Below, in pieces: positions 52,264 to 61,400 of a DNA stretch of 64,000 nt. The position numbers were made by a program, and so were the translations under genes. Each line of letters starts with the position of its first letter. The first letter of the stretch is position 1. This DNA is from Mesonia sp008017825 (GTDB taxonomy: Bacteria; Bacteroidota; Bacteroidia; Flavobacteriales; Flavobacteriaceae), in contig NZ_VRLS01000052.1 in NCBI RefSeq assembly GCF_008017825.1, forward strand, positions 1-64,000. Reading direction: 5' to 3'. The notes beneath the pieces are model-generated. The model made no database searches. It had not been told where the DNA came from and was given only the letters and a program-made list of their open reading frames with translations.

Positions 52264-53952
52264 ATGAAAAAAATAACTCTCTTATTGATTTTAGTTACAC
52301 TTTTTTATCAGTGTAAAACATCAAAATTAGACCAAAATAATTCGACTACGGTCGGTATAAATTCTACATCTACTAATCCGCTTTCTCAACAACCAAAATT
52401 GGTAGTTGGAGTAGTAGTAGACCAAATGCGTTACGATTACCTTACCCGTTTTTGGGATCACTTCCGCGAAGACGGTTTTAAAAAATTAGTTGGGGAAGGG
52501 TTTACTTGTAATAATAATCATTACAATTACGTGCCCACTTATACGGGTCCTGGTCACGCTTCTATTTATACGGGTACTTCACCTAAAAATCATGGTATTA
52601 TTTCTAACAGTTGGTATGATAAGTTTTCTAACGAATATGTGTATTGCGCACAAGATGATACACGAGAAACCATTGGCGCCGAAACTACTGCAGGGCAAAT
52701 GTCTCCTTGGAGAATGCAAACTACAACGGTATCAGACCAAAATCGTTTACATACCCAATTTAGAGGGAAAACAATTGGAGTAGCTTTAAAAGATCGTGGA
52801 GCAATTTTACCTGCTGGTCATACAGCAAATGCAGCCTATTGGTTTTATGGAAAAGATAAAGGTGCATTTATAACCAGTTCATTTTATAGAAATGATTTAC
52901 CGCAATGGGTGAAAGATTTTAATGCTTCAGGTAAAGTAGAAAGTTATTTAAAGCCTTGGAATACTTTAAAAGATATCACCACCTATGTAGAAAGTGGAGC
53001 TGATAAAAATGATTTTGAACAACCCTTTCGCGGAAAAGAAACGGCAACATTCCCTTATGACTTAAAAGAATTAAGCGAAGAAAATGGAGATTACGATATT
53101 CTAAAATCAACACCTTACGGAAATAATATTTCAACCGATTTTGCTCTTGCTGCCATCGATGGAGAGCAGTTAGGACAAGATGAATTCACCGATTTTTTAA
53201 CGCTAAGTTATTCTAGTCCAGATTATATAGGTCATAGTTTTGGCGTCAATTCAAAAGAAGTTCAGGATAATTATGTGCGTTTAGATGAAGACATTGCACG
53301 ATTGATTAAAAATTTAGATGAAAAAGTAGGTAAAGGTAATTACACTTTATTTTTAACTGCCGATCACGGAGCCGTTCATGTACCTAATTACTTAAAAAGT
53401 AAAAAGATTCCTGCGGGTTATATGAATAGTAAAGCGTTGAAAGAAAAAGTGAATCAATTTTTAGGAGAAGAATACGGTATTTTAGATCTCATTAAAAATG
53501 TTTCTAATAATCAGATCTTTTTCGATAAAGAGGTACAGAAAGAGAAAAACATTAAAGCTACAGATTTAGCTAATCATCTAAAAGACTTTTTAATTGGTCA
53601 GCCTCATCTTTATAAGGTATATACCCGCGGAGAAGTGGAAGCTATGAATAGCAACAACAAGTTAAAACACTTTGTAGAAAATGGATTTCATCAACAAAGA
53701 AGCGGAGATGTAATTTTCTTGTATGATCCAGCTTTTATATCCTATTCAGAAGTGGGAAGTACTCACGGTAGTTCTATGACCTATGATACCCACGTGCCCT
53801 TAATTTTTTATGGTATGGGAATACAAAAAGGACAAACCTATGCAAAAACAGAAATAACAGATATTGCGCCAACCATTTCAGCTTTATTAGGAATCGCATT
53901 TCCTAATGCCGTAACGGGAGAGGTAATTCAAGAAGTTTTAGAAAAGAAATAA
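52264..53952 (+). CDS. pafA: Alkaline phosphatase PafA family lipoprotein
   Basis: The 562-residue enzyme has a lipoprotein signal (LFYQCK, Cys17). The alkaline-phosphatase superfamily core follows: VVGVVVDQMRYDYLTRFWDH (first metal Asp), then YVPTYTGPGHASIYTGTSPK, where the Thr before GPGHA is the expected nucleophile as in Flavobacterium PafA, LSYSSPDYIGHSFG, FLTADHGAVHVP (metal Asp-His) and VGSTHGSSMTYDTHVPLIFY. It hydrolyses phosphomonoesters in the periplasm or on the surface. It carries an exact iterated palindrome at 53025-53036 and a near copy at 52460-52471. Confidence 0.93.
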   Translation: MKKITLLLILVTLFYQCKTSKLDQNNSTTVGINSTSTNPLSQQPKLVVGVVVDQMRYDYLTRFWDHFREDGFKKLVGEGFTCNNNHYNYVPTYTGPGHASIYTGTSPKNHGIISNSWYDKFSNEYVYCAQDDTRETIGAETTAGQMSPWRMQTTTVSDQNRLHTQFRGKTIGVALKDRGAILPAGHTANAAYWFYGKDKGAFITSSFYRNDLPQWVKDFNASGKVESYLKPWNTLKDITTYVESGADKNDFEQPFRGKETATFPYDLKELSEENGDYDILKSTPYGNNISTDFALAAIDGEQLGQDEFTDFLTLSYSSPDYIGHSFGVNSKEVQDNYVRLDEDIARLIKNLDEKVGKGNYTLFLTADHGAVHVPNYLKSKKIPAGYMNSKALKEKVNQFLGEEYGILDLIKNVSNNQIFFDKEVQKEKNIKATDLANHLKDFLIGQPHLYKVYTRGEVEAMNSNNKLKHFVENGFHQQRSGDVIFLYDPAFISYSEVGSTHGSSMTYDTHVPLIFYGMGIQKGQTYAKTEITDIAPTISALLGIAFPNAVTGEVIQEVLEKK

Positions 53953-53962
53953 TAAACGGAAA

Positions 53963-54811
53963 TTAAAAGAGCTTCTGCTTCATCTTTTTCCAGCGGTAAG
54001 CTCTTATCCATTTCCCTTCTTCGGGAGAGACCATAAAAGGAAGGTTATTTTTTTTTGAGATAAGAAACCCCTTGATGTAGTCAATAAACAAGCGAGGTTG
54101 TTGCTTTTTCAACGCCAATTTAAGGGCGGCAATACAAGTAATTGAAAACCCGTATCGCATCTTATAAAAAGCTTCACCTTGTTTATAACGAGCTTTGGCA
54201 TGATAGGTTTTTCCAGTAGGACGCAAATGTTTTACCTGTAGGTCTGAAGAAACATTTATTTCAAATCCATGATACTTTGCCAGCAGTTCATCAACGGTGT
54301 CCCAACCCATCACATTTTTAAGTCCGTTAATTTTGTCAAAACACTCTTTTGTATATGCTTTTAAAGCACCTCTAAGATGATCTTTATTGGTTAAGGATTC
54401 TAATTTCCATTCATTTTTGTGTGGAATCAAACAGACTCCACCAGCCATTCCAATTTTAGGATTTTCAAGAAAAGCCTTTGAAATATGGGCTAGATAATTA
54501 TTAGGGAAAATAAGATCGGCATCAAATTTACATAGCACATCGTAATTGTCATCTAACTTCTCAAGACCTTTATGAAAAGCATTAATTACTTTGCTGCCAG
54601 GTAAATGTTCTTCGCTAGAGGAAATGTTGATGTAGTCTATAAAACTATATTTTTCAGCGAAAGCTTTTAAAATATTTTCGGTATTATCGGTAGAGTGGTC
54701 GTTAACCACCATTATTTTTTTAGGAAGAAGTGTTTGCTTTGTTAGAGACTGCAGAGTTTTGCCTATAAACGCAGCTTCATTATGAGCGGGGATAATGATG
54801 TAAATCTCCAT
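53963..54811 (-). CDS. Family 2 glycosyltransferase
   Basis: The 282-residue GT-A enzyme opens with IYIIIPAHNEAAFIGKTLQS, has VVNDHSTDNT, and carries the nucleotide-sugar/metal DxD as CKFDADLIFPNNY near residue 95. VMGWDTVDELLAKYHGF is the acceptor-side loop. A basic C-terminus without membrane helices ends the protein. It is the last gene of a three-gene operon with a methyltransferase (start 1 base after) and a ketoacyl-ACP synthase III-like protein. The sugar and acceptor are unknown. Confidence 0.88.
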   Translation of the reverse strand: MEIYIIIPAHNEAAFIGKTLQSLTKQTLLPKKIMVVNDHSTDNTENILKAFAEKYSFIDYINISSSEEHLPGSKVINAFHKGLEKLDDNYDVLCKFDADLIFPNNYLAHISKAFLENPKIGMAGGVCLIPHKNEWKLESLTNKDHLRGALKAYTKECFDKINGLKNVMGWDTVDELLAKYHGFEINVSSDLQVKHLRPTGKTYHAKARYKQGEAFYKMRYGFSITCIAALKLALKKQQPRLFIDYIKGFLISKKNNLPFMVSPEEGKWIRAYRWKKMKQKLF

Positions 54812-55336
54812 TTATGATACTCTTTCGGCGTAGACAATATAATAACGTGGAGTTATTTTTCTAAGTAAAGGTCTTATGCCAATTTTATTCACAGGGTTCG
54901 TCCACTTTTTAGAGTCGATTATTTTCCACCCTGCTTTTTCTAATAACCAATCAAATTGCCAATCTTCAAACTCGTGATAATGGCGATCCCATTTATCGGT
55001 TTTACATCTGTAGGCAGGAGAAAACCATAGACTCAATGGAATGCTAGTTACAAGTTTATCAGCTTTAATTTCTCGTAACACGTTAAAAGGAGCGATAAGA
55101 TGTTCAAATATTTCGAAAGCGGTAACAACATTTGCGTTAGAATGAATAACCGATGAAAAATCAAGATCTAAATCTTCCCCTTTGGTATTCTCGACTTGAT
55201 ACCCAGTCGATTTAAGACGTTCCGTTAACGGGTTTTCAACTCCTAAATCTAAAAGTTGAGAATCTTTCGAGATATGTTTTTCTAAAAAATCTAGGGTTTC
55301 TTGGTATCGCTTATGCGGAAAATTTTTCTCGTACAA
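54812..55336 (-). CDS. Class I SAM-dependent methyltransferase-like protein
   Basis: The 174-residue protein has a degenerate SAM-binding start (KDSQLLDLGVENPLTERLKS) and a second strand block (DLDLDFSSVIHSNANVVTAF) with EIFEHLIAPFNVLREI. It is short for the family. The SAM-binding GxGxG pattern is replaced by DLGVENPL, so its activity is uncertain. It sits between a KASIII-like gene (10-base gap) and a glycosyltransferase (adjacent), so all three probably act on one lipid-linked or acyl-linked product. Confidence 0.75.
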   Translation of the reverse strand: MYEKNFPHKRYQETLDFLEKHISKDSQLLDLGVENPLTERLKSTGYQVENTKGEDLDLDFSSVIHSNANVVTAFEIFEHLIAPFNVLREIKADKLVTSIPLSLWFSPAYRCKTDKWDRHYHEFEDWQFDWLLEKAGWKIIDSKKWTNPVNKIGIRPLLRKITPRYYIVYAERVS

Positions 55337-55346
55337 TGGTGTAAGC

Positions 55347-56408
55347 TTAAAATTTGTAAACAGCGGCGTTAATGTTCATGCCTGCTCCAACACTGGCAAA
55401 GAGTACTACATCTCCTTTCTCTATCGATTGATCTTTGAGTTGTTTTCTTGTGACCAAATCTAATAAAGTTGGTAAAGTAGCCACCGAGCTATTTCCTAAT
55501 TTTTGAATGCTCATAGGCATGACATTTTTAGGGGCAGGAACATCAAAAAGTTGATAAAACCGATCGCAAATAGCCTGATCCATTTTTTCGTTAGCTTGAT
55601 GAATTAACAATTTTTTTACATCTTTAATAGTATATCCACTTTCATCTAAACAAGCTTTCATAGCAGCTGGAACTTTGGTAAGTGCAAAATTGTAGATTTT
55701 CCTTCCACTCATTTTAATATACTTGGTAGGTTGCAAATTTTCTTTATTGTAAGAACCATCAAAAGTTAAATAGTTTGCTTCCGCGGAAGCGTACGTAGCC
55801 GATTTGTGTGCGATAATACCTACATCTTCGCTATCTTTATATTCTACAATGGTAGCGCCTGCACCATCGCTAAAAATCATACTATCGCGGTCGTGATCAT
55901 CTACCACTCTAGATAAGGTTTCGGTACCAATAACCAAAATGCGTTTGGCCATTCCCGATTTTATAAATGCTCTGGCATGAATCATTCCTTCGAGCCAACC
56001 TGGACAACCAAAAAGTAAATCGTAACCTACACAATTAGGATTTTTGATTTTCAATTCATATTTCACTCGGGTCGCTAAACTAGGAACAGTATCTCCTTGA
56101 ACATTTTTATCTTGCATGTCGCCAAAATTATGGGCGACAATGATATAATCTAGCGTTTCAGGATCAATTTTAGCATCTTCTATAGCTTTTTGAGCTGCGA
56201 TGCTTGCCATGTTAGATGCGGTAACACCTTCTGGTGCGTATAACCGTTCATCTATACCCGTGATGGCTTGAAATTTTCTAATTATATTATCGTTAGTATC
56301 ATTAATGGCAGAACCATCTTCATTTAAAAAACGATGATTCAAAAAATGAGAATTGATGATTTTTGTTTGAGGGATATAGCTTCCAACCCCTATAATTACT
56401 TCAGCCAT
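55347..56408 (-). CDS. 3-oxoacyl-ACP synthase III family protein (FabH-like)
   Basis: The 353-residue thiolase-fold condensing enzyme has the catalytic triad of the FabH family. Cys is in YDLLFGCPGWLEGMIHA, His in KKLLIHQANEKMDQAI, and Asn in QKLGNSSVATLPTLLDL; the end GDVVLFASVGAGMNINAAVY is also typical. It condenses an acyl-CoA or similar starter with malonyl-ACP or joins two acyl groups. It is longer than true FabH by about 30 residues, with the N-terminal stretch IGVGSYIPQTKIINSHFLN. The methyltransferase and glycosyltransferase downstream indicate specialised lipid or secondary-metabolite synthesis rather than bulk fatty-acid synthesis. It contains the perfect palindrome GCTTCCGCGGAAGC at 55777-55790. 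Confidence 0.88.
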   Translation of the reverse strand: MAEVIIGVGSYIPQTKIINSHFLNHRFLNEDGSAINDTNDNIIRKFQAITGIDERLYAPEGVTASNMASIAAQKAIEDAKIDPETLDYIIVAHNFGDMQDKNVQGDTVPSLATRVKYELKIKNPNCVGYDLLFGCPGWLEGMIHARAFIKSGMAKRILVIGTETLSRVVDDHDRDSMIFSDGAGATIVEYKDSEDVGIIAHKSATYASAEANYLTFDGSYNKENLQPTKYIKMSGRKIYNFALTKVPAAMKACLDESGYTIKDVKKLLIHQANEKMDQAICDRFYQLFDVPAPKNVMPMSIQKLGNSSVATLPTLLDLVTRKQLKDQSIEKGDVVLFASVGAGMNINAAVYKF

Positions 56409-56649
56409 AGATCTAAATATTGGTACAATGTAGTCATTTCTTTATATCCTAAAGAATATTTTATTAAAAATTAAGAAACCTTAAAGAAGACTTTAATTGT
56501 TAAAAAAATTTCAAAATATTGAATTAATAAATTTTTATCTACAAAAATGCAAGTATGATAATTTAAGCTTTAAAATATTTTACTTTTTTATTAAAATGGT
56601 AAAATATTTAGTTTTTAAGAGTCAATTAATGTTTAAAACTTATAAAAAT

Positions 56650-56681
56650 AAAAAAGCCCATAATTAATTTACAGGCTTTTC
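56650..56681 (-). terminator. Rho-independent terminator of gcvP
   Basis: AAAAGCC pairs with GGCTTTT around an A/T-rich loop and is followed by T residues on the minus strand. The stem is short, so it is a moderate candidate. Confidence 0.6.
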
Positions 56682-56700
56682 TATTTTAATAAATAAGAGT

Positions 56701-59544
56701 TTACATATATTCTTCCATTGGTGCGCAAGTACACATAAGATTGCGATCTCCGTAAGCATCATCTACACGTCTTACTGATGGCCAAAATTTATTATCTGAC
56801 ACATATGGTAAAGGATAAGCTGCTTTTTCTCTAGTATAAGGAAAGTCCCAGTCACTAGAAGTAAGCATTTTTAATGTATGCGGAGCATTTTTAAGAACAT
56901 TGTTAGGTTCTTCTTTTTCAACCGTTTTAATCTCTTCTCTAATAGAAATTAAAGCATCGCAAAAACGATCTAATTCTTCTTTACTTTCACTCTCTGTTGG
57001 TTCTATCATCATTGTTCCTGCTACTGGAAAAGAAACTGTAGGAGAATGGAAACCATAGTCAATAAGACGCTTCGCAATATCTACTACTTCAATTCCTTTT
57101 TCTTTAAAAGGTCTGCAGTCGATAATCATTTCATGAGCTGCTCTTCCTCTTTCTCCAGAGTACAACGTAGTGAAATGACCTTCTAAACGATTTTTAATGT
57201 AATTCGCATTTAATATAGCATGCTCTGTACTAGATTTTAATCCTTTAGGGCCTAGCATAGTAATGTAGGCATAAGAAATAAGGCATACTAAAGAAGAACC
57301 CCATGGTGCGGCAGAAATTGCATTAATAGCGTTTTCTCCTCCCGTTTTAATGATTGGGTTTCCTGGTAAAAATGGAACTAATTGCTTTGCAACACAAATT
57401 GGTCCAACACCAGGGCCTCCACCTCCGTGAGGAATAGCAAAGGTTTTATGTAAATTAAGGTGACAAACATCTGCGCCAATGTTTCCTGGATTGGTTAAGC
57501 CCACTTGCGCATTCATATTTGCACCATCCATATAAACTTGTCCGCCGTTATCGTGAACGATTTGTGTAATTTCTTTTATGGCAGATTCATACACCCCGTG
57601 TGTGGATGGGTAAGTAATCATAACTGCCGAAAGATTATCTTTATGTTTTAAAGCTTTTTCCTTTAAATCGTCTACATCAATACTTCCAGATTCATTTGCT
57701 TTGGTTACGACCACTTTCATTCCTGCCATTACTGCACTTGCCGGATTGGTACCGTGAGCGGAAGAAGGAATTAAACAAATATTTCTGTGATGATCTCCGC
57801 GAGATTCGTGGTAAGCTCTAATTGCCATTAATCCTGCAAATTCTCCTTGAGCACCGGAGTTGGGCTGAAGTGAGGTTGCAGCAAAACCAGTAATTTCAGT
57901 TAACTGATCTTCTAATTTTTTTAATACTTCTTGGTAACCTTGTGCTTGATCAATTGGTACAAAAGGATGAATATTTCCCCATTGAGGGTAGCTTAACGGA
58001 AGCATTTCTGCTGCAGCATTTAGCTTCATTGTACAAGATCCTAAAGAAATCATAGAGTGATTTAAAGATAAATCTTTACGCTCTAATTTCTTGATGTAAC
58101 GCATCAATTCAGTTTCAGAATGGTATTTATTAAATACTTCATTCGTCATGAAATCACTATCTCTCGCTACATTTTCTTTATCGATAATATCTTTCTCTAA
58201 AGAAGTAACTTTGATAGAAGCTTTTCCTGCTACGTGAGCAAAAACAGCAATAATATTGTTAAGATCGGTTAAGCTAGTTGCTTCGTTTAAGCTAATAGAA
58301 ACCGTGTCTTCTTCTGGGTAGTAAAAATTGATTTCACTTGCTTCGGCCACTTCTTTTATTTTGGCAGCATTCGCTTTAATACGAATTGTGTCAAAATAAT
58401 AATCGTTTTCTTGGTAATAACCTAATTGCTCTAGAGCATCGGTAAGTTCGGCTGCAGAGCGGTGAACTTTATTGGCTATATATTGTAAACCTTTTGGTCC
58501 GTGATAGACACCATACATAGAAGCCATTACAGCTAGTAATACTTGTGCAGTACAAATATTTGAAGTGGCTTTGTCTCTTTTTATATGTTGCTCACGTGTT
58601 TGTAAAGCCATTCTTAAGGCTACATTTCCGTCAAGGTCTTTAGTTACCCCAATAATTCTTCCTGGGATATTTCTTTTATATTCTTCTTTGGTTGCAAAAT
58701 ATGCTGCGTGTGGTCCTCCATAACCTAATGGAATACCAAAACGTTGCGTGGTACCTACGACTACATCTACACCAAAGTTACCTGGAGCTTGTAGTTTTAC
58801 TAGGCTTAAAATATCTGCAGCGACAGCAATTTTAATTCCTGCTTCTTTAGCTTGAGCGATAAACGGAGCGTAGTTGTAAACCCTTCCGCTGGTTCCTGGA
58901 TACTGAAGAATGGCTCCAAAGAAATCTTCAGAGAAATTAAATTCTTCGTGGTTTCCTACAACTAATTCAATCTCTAATGGATTGGCTCTGGTTTGTAATA
59001 AAGAAAGTGTTTGTGGTAAAATCTCTTCAGAAACAAAAAACTTTACCGCTTTTCTTTTCTTTTGGTCACGATCTCTAACCGCAAACAAGAGAGTCATGGC
59101 TTCCGCAGCAGCGGTAGCTTCATCTAAAAGTGAAGCGTTTGCCAACTCCATTCCGGTAAGATCGGCCACCATGGTTTGAAAGTTAAGAAGGGCTTCTAAT
59201 CTACCTTGAGCAATTTCTGCTTGGTAAGGAGTATAAGCTGTATACCACCCTGGATTTTCTAATACGTTACGCTGAACTACAGGGGGAGTAATAGATTGGT
59301 GGTATCCTAAACCTATATAGGTTTTAAACATTTTATTTTTAGCAGCAAGTTTGGTAATGTGCTCCAAATATTCTTGCTCGCTTAAAGCTTCGTTTAAATC
59401 TAGGTCTTTTTGTAACCTTATATTGTCTGGAATGGTTTCGTAAATCAATTGATCTAAAGAATCTACTCCTACAGTTTTTAGCATTTCTGCTATGTTTTCT
59501 GGTCTGGGACCAATATGTCTTAATGCAAAAGAATCTGTGTTCAT
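56701..59544 (-). CDS. gcvP: Glycine dehydrogenase (decarboxylating), P protein of the glycine cleavage system
   Basis: The 947-residue PLP enzyme decarboxylates glycine and passes the aminomethyl group to the H protein. It is the long, single-chain form, with both halves of the pseudo-dimer present. The N-terminal half starts FALRHIGPRPENIAEMLKTV, and the second half has SLGSCTMKLNAAAEMLPLSY and SAHGTNPASAVMAGMKVVV. The PLP-binding Lys is in CHLNLHKTFAIPHGGGGPGV. The other GCS genes are not here. A -7 box lies about 33 bases upstream. Confidence 0.96.
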   Translation of the reverse strand: MNTDSFALRHIGPRPENIAEMLKTVGVDSLDQLIYETIPDNIRLQKDLDLNEALSEQEYLEHITKLAAKNKMFKTYIGLGYHQSITPPVVQRNVLENPGWYTAYTPYQAEIAQGRLEALLNFQTMVADLTGMELANASLLDEATAAAEAMTLLFAVRDRDQKKRKAVKFFVSEEILPQTLSLLQTRANPLEIELVVGNHEEFNFSEDFFGAILQYPGTSGRVYNYAPFIAQAKEAGIKIAVAADILSLVKLQAPGNFGVDVVVGTTQRFGIPLGYGGPHAAYFATKEEYKRNIPGRIIGVTKDLDGNVALRMALQTREQHIKRDKATSNICTAQVLLAVMASMYGVYHGPKGLQYIANKVHRSAAELTDALEQLGYYQENDYYFDTIRIKANAAKIKEVAEASEINFYYPEEDTVSISLNEATSLTDLNNIIAVFAHVAGKASIKVTSLEKDIIDKENVARDSDFMTNEVFNKYHSETELMRYIKKLERKDLSLNHSMISLGSCTMKLNAAAEMLPLSYPQWGNIHPFVPIDQAQGYQEVLKKLEDQLTEITGFAATSLQPNSGAQGEFAGLMAIRAYHESRGDHHRNICLIPSSAHGTNPASAVMAGMKVVVTKANESGSIDVDDLKEKALKHKDNLSAVMITYPSTHGVYESAIKEITQIVHDNGGQVYMDGANMNAQVGLTNPGNIGADVCHLNLHKTFAIPHGGGGPGVGPICVAKQLVPFLPGNPIIKTGGENAINAISAAPWGSSLVCLISYAYITMLGPKGLKSSTEHAILNANYIKNRLEGHFTTLYSGERGRAAHEMIIDCRPFKEKGIEVVDIAKRLIDYGFHSPTVSFPVAGTMMIEPTESESKEELDRFCDALISIREEIKTVEKEEPNNVLKNAPHTLKMLTSSDWDFPYTREKAAYPLPYVSDNKFWPSVRRVDDAYGDRNLMCTCAPMEEYM

Positions 59545-59576
59545 GTATTAAAAAATATAGTTGTGTTTGTGGTTTG

Positions 59577-59584
59577 CAAAAGTA
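59577..59584 (-). promoter_or_regulatory. -7 promoter element of gcvP
   Basis: The minus strand reads TACTTTTG, followed by C, 33 bases before the ATG. No glycine-riboswitch-like structure was recognised in the short leader. Confidence 0.5.
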
Positions 59585-59680
59585 CATTTTTTCTAAAGAA
59601 AACAATGTTAATTCTGTAGCTTATCAGTATACTTTAAAAGGCATAGTTAAGGTGTCATTTTAAAGCTTTATTTTTGAATT

Positions 59681-60508
59681 ATGAACCTCTTTAAAAAAGC
59701 GATCAACTTTTACATCAACAGTAGTATTCACGTAGCTTTGGCGGTTACTGCTTTAACAGCAGTAACAAGCTTAAGTTTTCTAGGAGTGTTTAATATTAAT
59801 ATTCTTCTTTTCGTGTTTTTAGGGACTATTTCTGGCTATAATTTTGTGAAATATGCAGGGATTGCAAAATTGCATCATTACAGCCTTACAAAGAATTTGA
59901 AAATGATTCAGGTTTTTTCATTATTCGCGTTTTTAGGTTTGCTTTACTTTTTTTCTCTTCAATCTACTAATTTTTTAATTCTCACTGGCTTTTTGGGTTT
60001 TTGTACCACATTGTATGCTATACCTTTTTTACCAAAGCAGAAGAACCTAAGAAACTTAAAAGGGACAAAAATTTTTATCATCGCTTTTGTTTGGGCAGGA
60101 GTTTGTGTTTTACTGCCTCTAATAGATGAGGTTGCTTTTTTAGAATATAAAGTATGGGTAAAATGGCTTCAAGTTTTTTTATTTGTGATTTCGATCACCA
60201 TTCCTTTTGAGATAAGAGATCTAAAATTTGATGATGATGGTTTAGGTACTTTGCCTCAATTGGTAGGGGTAAAGCAAGTGAAAAGGATAGGTTATTTGCT
60301 AATTGCATTGGTAATAGGTATGCAAGGAATTTTAAGTGAATTGGAATTTATAAAGATGTTGCCAGTAATTCTTATCGGAATTTTAAGCGCAATTTTTATA
60401 AAGTTAGCAAGAAAGCAGCAGCGTGAATTTTATGCTTCTTTTTATGTAGAAGCAGTTCCTATAATATGGTTTTTATTAGAATTAGGAATAGGGTATATAG
60501 AATGGTAG
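59681..60508 (+). CDS. UbiA-like integral membrane protein, first Asp-rich motif absent
   Basis: The 275-residue protein has about eight or nine helices. It resembles UbiA prenyltransferases in layout and in the second motif region EIRDLKFDDDGLGTLPQLVG, where Asp residues would bind Mg and diphosphate. The first motif, normally NDxxDxxxD, is replaced by YNFVKYAGIAKLHH, with no Asp. The enzyme may therefore be inactive or use another chemistry. The protein is conserved-looking but unassigned. It converges with the zinc-finger gene only 8 bases away. A TATTTTTG box ends 4 bases before the ATG, which would give a leaderless mRNA if it is a real promoter. Confidence 0.7.
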   Translation: MNLFKKAINFYINSSIHVALAVTALTAVTSLSFLGVFNINILLFVFLGTISGYNFVKYAGIAKLHHYSLTKNLKMIQVFSLFAFLGLLYFFSLQSTNFLILTGFLGFCTTLYAIPFLPKQKNLRNLKGTKIFIIAFVWAGVCVLLPLIDEVAFLEYKVWVKWLQVFLFVISITIPFEIRDLKFDDDGLGTLPQLVGVKQVKRIGYLLIALVIGMQGILSELEFIKMLPVILIGILSAIFIKLARKQQREFYASFYVEAVPIIWFLLELGIGYIEW

Positions 60509-60516
60509 GAGGAGAC

Positions 60517-60792
60517 TTATGAATTTTTAGAACTTGAATTTTGCATTTGCTTTTGAAGTAGTATTTTAAAACTCTCTTGTTCTTCTGGGGTTAAATTACT
60601 AAGCTTCGCATTTTTAATTACTTCGCTAAGCTGAGTGTTTTTTTGAGAATATTTTCGGCATTCTCCACACATAAATAAGTGGAATTTTAATTTGAGTTTT
60701 TCCCAAATACTTGCTTCGTTATATTGACATTTATCACAGAATACTCCATATTTTTCGCAGAGTGAATGTCGTAAATTGTTTGATGTACTCAT
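60517..60792 (-). CDS. Zinc-finger anti-sigma-factor-like protein
   Basis: The 91-residue soluble protein has the zinc anti-sigma motif H-x3-C-x2-C as HLFMCGEC (His38, Cys42, Cys45), embedded in a helix-rich region. An N-terminal cluster Cys12, Cys19 and Cys22 (CEKYGVFCDKC) may bind a second metal. There is no membrane helix, so it acts in the cytoplasm. It starts 1 base after the stop of the ECF sigma factor and probably controls it, perhaps in response to redox or metal stress through the Cys pairs. A short Ser/Asn-rich tail follows. Confidence 0.8.
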   Translation of the reverse strand: MSTSNNLRHSLCEKYGVFCDKCQYNEASIWEKLKLKFHLFMCGECRKYSQKNTQLSEVIKNAKLSNLTPEEQESFKILLQKQMQNSSSKNS

Positions 60793-60793
60793 A

Positions 60794-61354
60794 TTATAAC
60801 CATTTGTCTTCCATACAATCAGCCATTTTTTTTCTGGCTCTATGTATAATTACCCATAAATTAGACGGACTAATATTTAAATCATTACAAATTACTTCGG
60901 TATCGTAATTGTCAATGGTTTTCATTTTAAAGACTTTTGCTTGTTGTTTTGGGAGGGAAGAAAGACAATTAAATATAGTGCTTTTTAGCTCATCATTCAT
61001 TAAATTATCTTCAGCAGTAATGTCGTCATGATCAGCTACTTTTTCCTCTAACCAATCTCCATCATCGCCTTCGTTATTATAGTTTATCTTAACTTCAGCT
61101 TTTCCTTTATTAGAATTTATTTTACGGTAATAATCAATAATCTTGCGTTTTAAAATGGAAACTAACCAAGTACGTTCGGTGGCTTCCCCTTTAAAATTCT
61201 TCATAGATTTTAATCCAGCAAGAAAAGTTTCAGAAATAAGGTCTTTAGCAATATCTCTATTGTTTACTCGTGTTATGGTATAATTAAAAAGAAAATCAGA
61301 GTAACGATCTACCCATTTTTCTGGATTAATTTGATTTTCTTTGCTCGGTGGCAT
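60794..61354 (-). CDS. RNA polymerase ECF sigma factor
   Basis: The 186-residue sigma-70 family factor has region 2 (DRYSDFLFNYTITRVNNRDI, then AKDLISETFLAGLKSM and RTWLVSILKRKIIDYYRK) and region 4 (SSLPKQQAKVFKMKTIDNYD, then VICNDLNISPSNLWVIIHRARKK as the helix-turn-helix, positions about 150-175). It has no extra domain. It is cotranscribed with the small zinc-finger protein. Its targets and inducing signal cannot be read from the sequence. Confidence 0.9.
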   Translation of the reverse strand: MPPSKENQINPEKWVDRYSDFLFNYTITRVNNRDIAKDLISETFLAGLKSMKNFKGEATERTWLVSILKRKIIDYYRKINSNKGKAEVKINYNNEGDDGDWLEEKVADHDDITAEDNLMNDELKSTIFNCLSSLPKQQAKVFKMKTIDNYDTEVICNDLNISPSNLWVIIHRARKKMADCMEDKWL

Positions 61355-61400
61355 GATAGAATATTAATTAGTGCGATAAAGCTACAAATAATATAAGGTA

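Noticed and set aside
54812..55336. The short methyltransferase as a pseudogene.
   Set aside because: The frame is intact, tightly packed in the operon and has a plausible start and stop, so it was kept as a gene with reduced confidence in function.
59669..59676. TATTTTTG before the UbiA-like gene as a promoter.
   Set aside because: It ends 4 bases before the ATG and would need a leaderless mRNA, so it was not listed as a feature.
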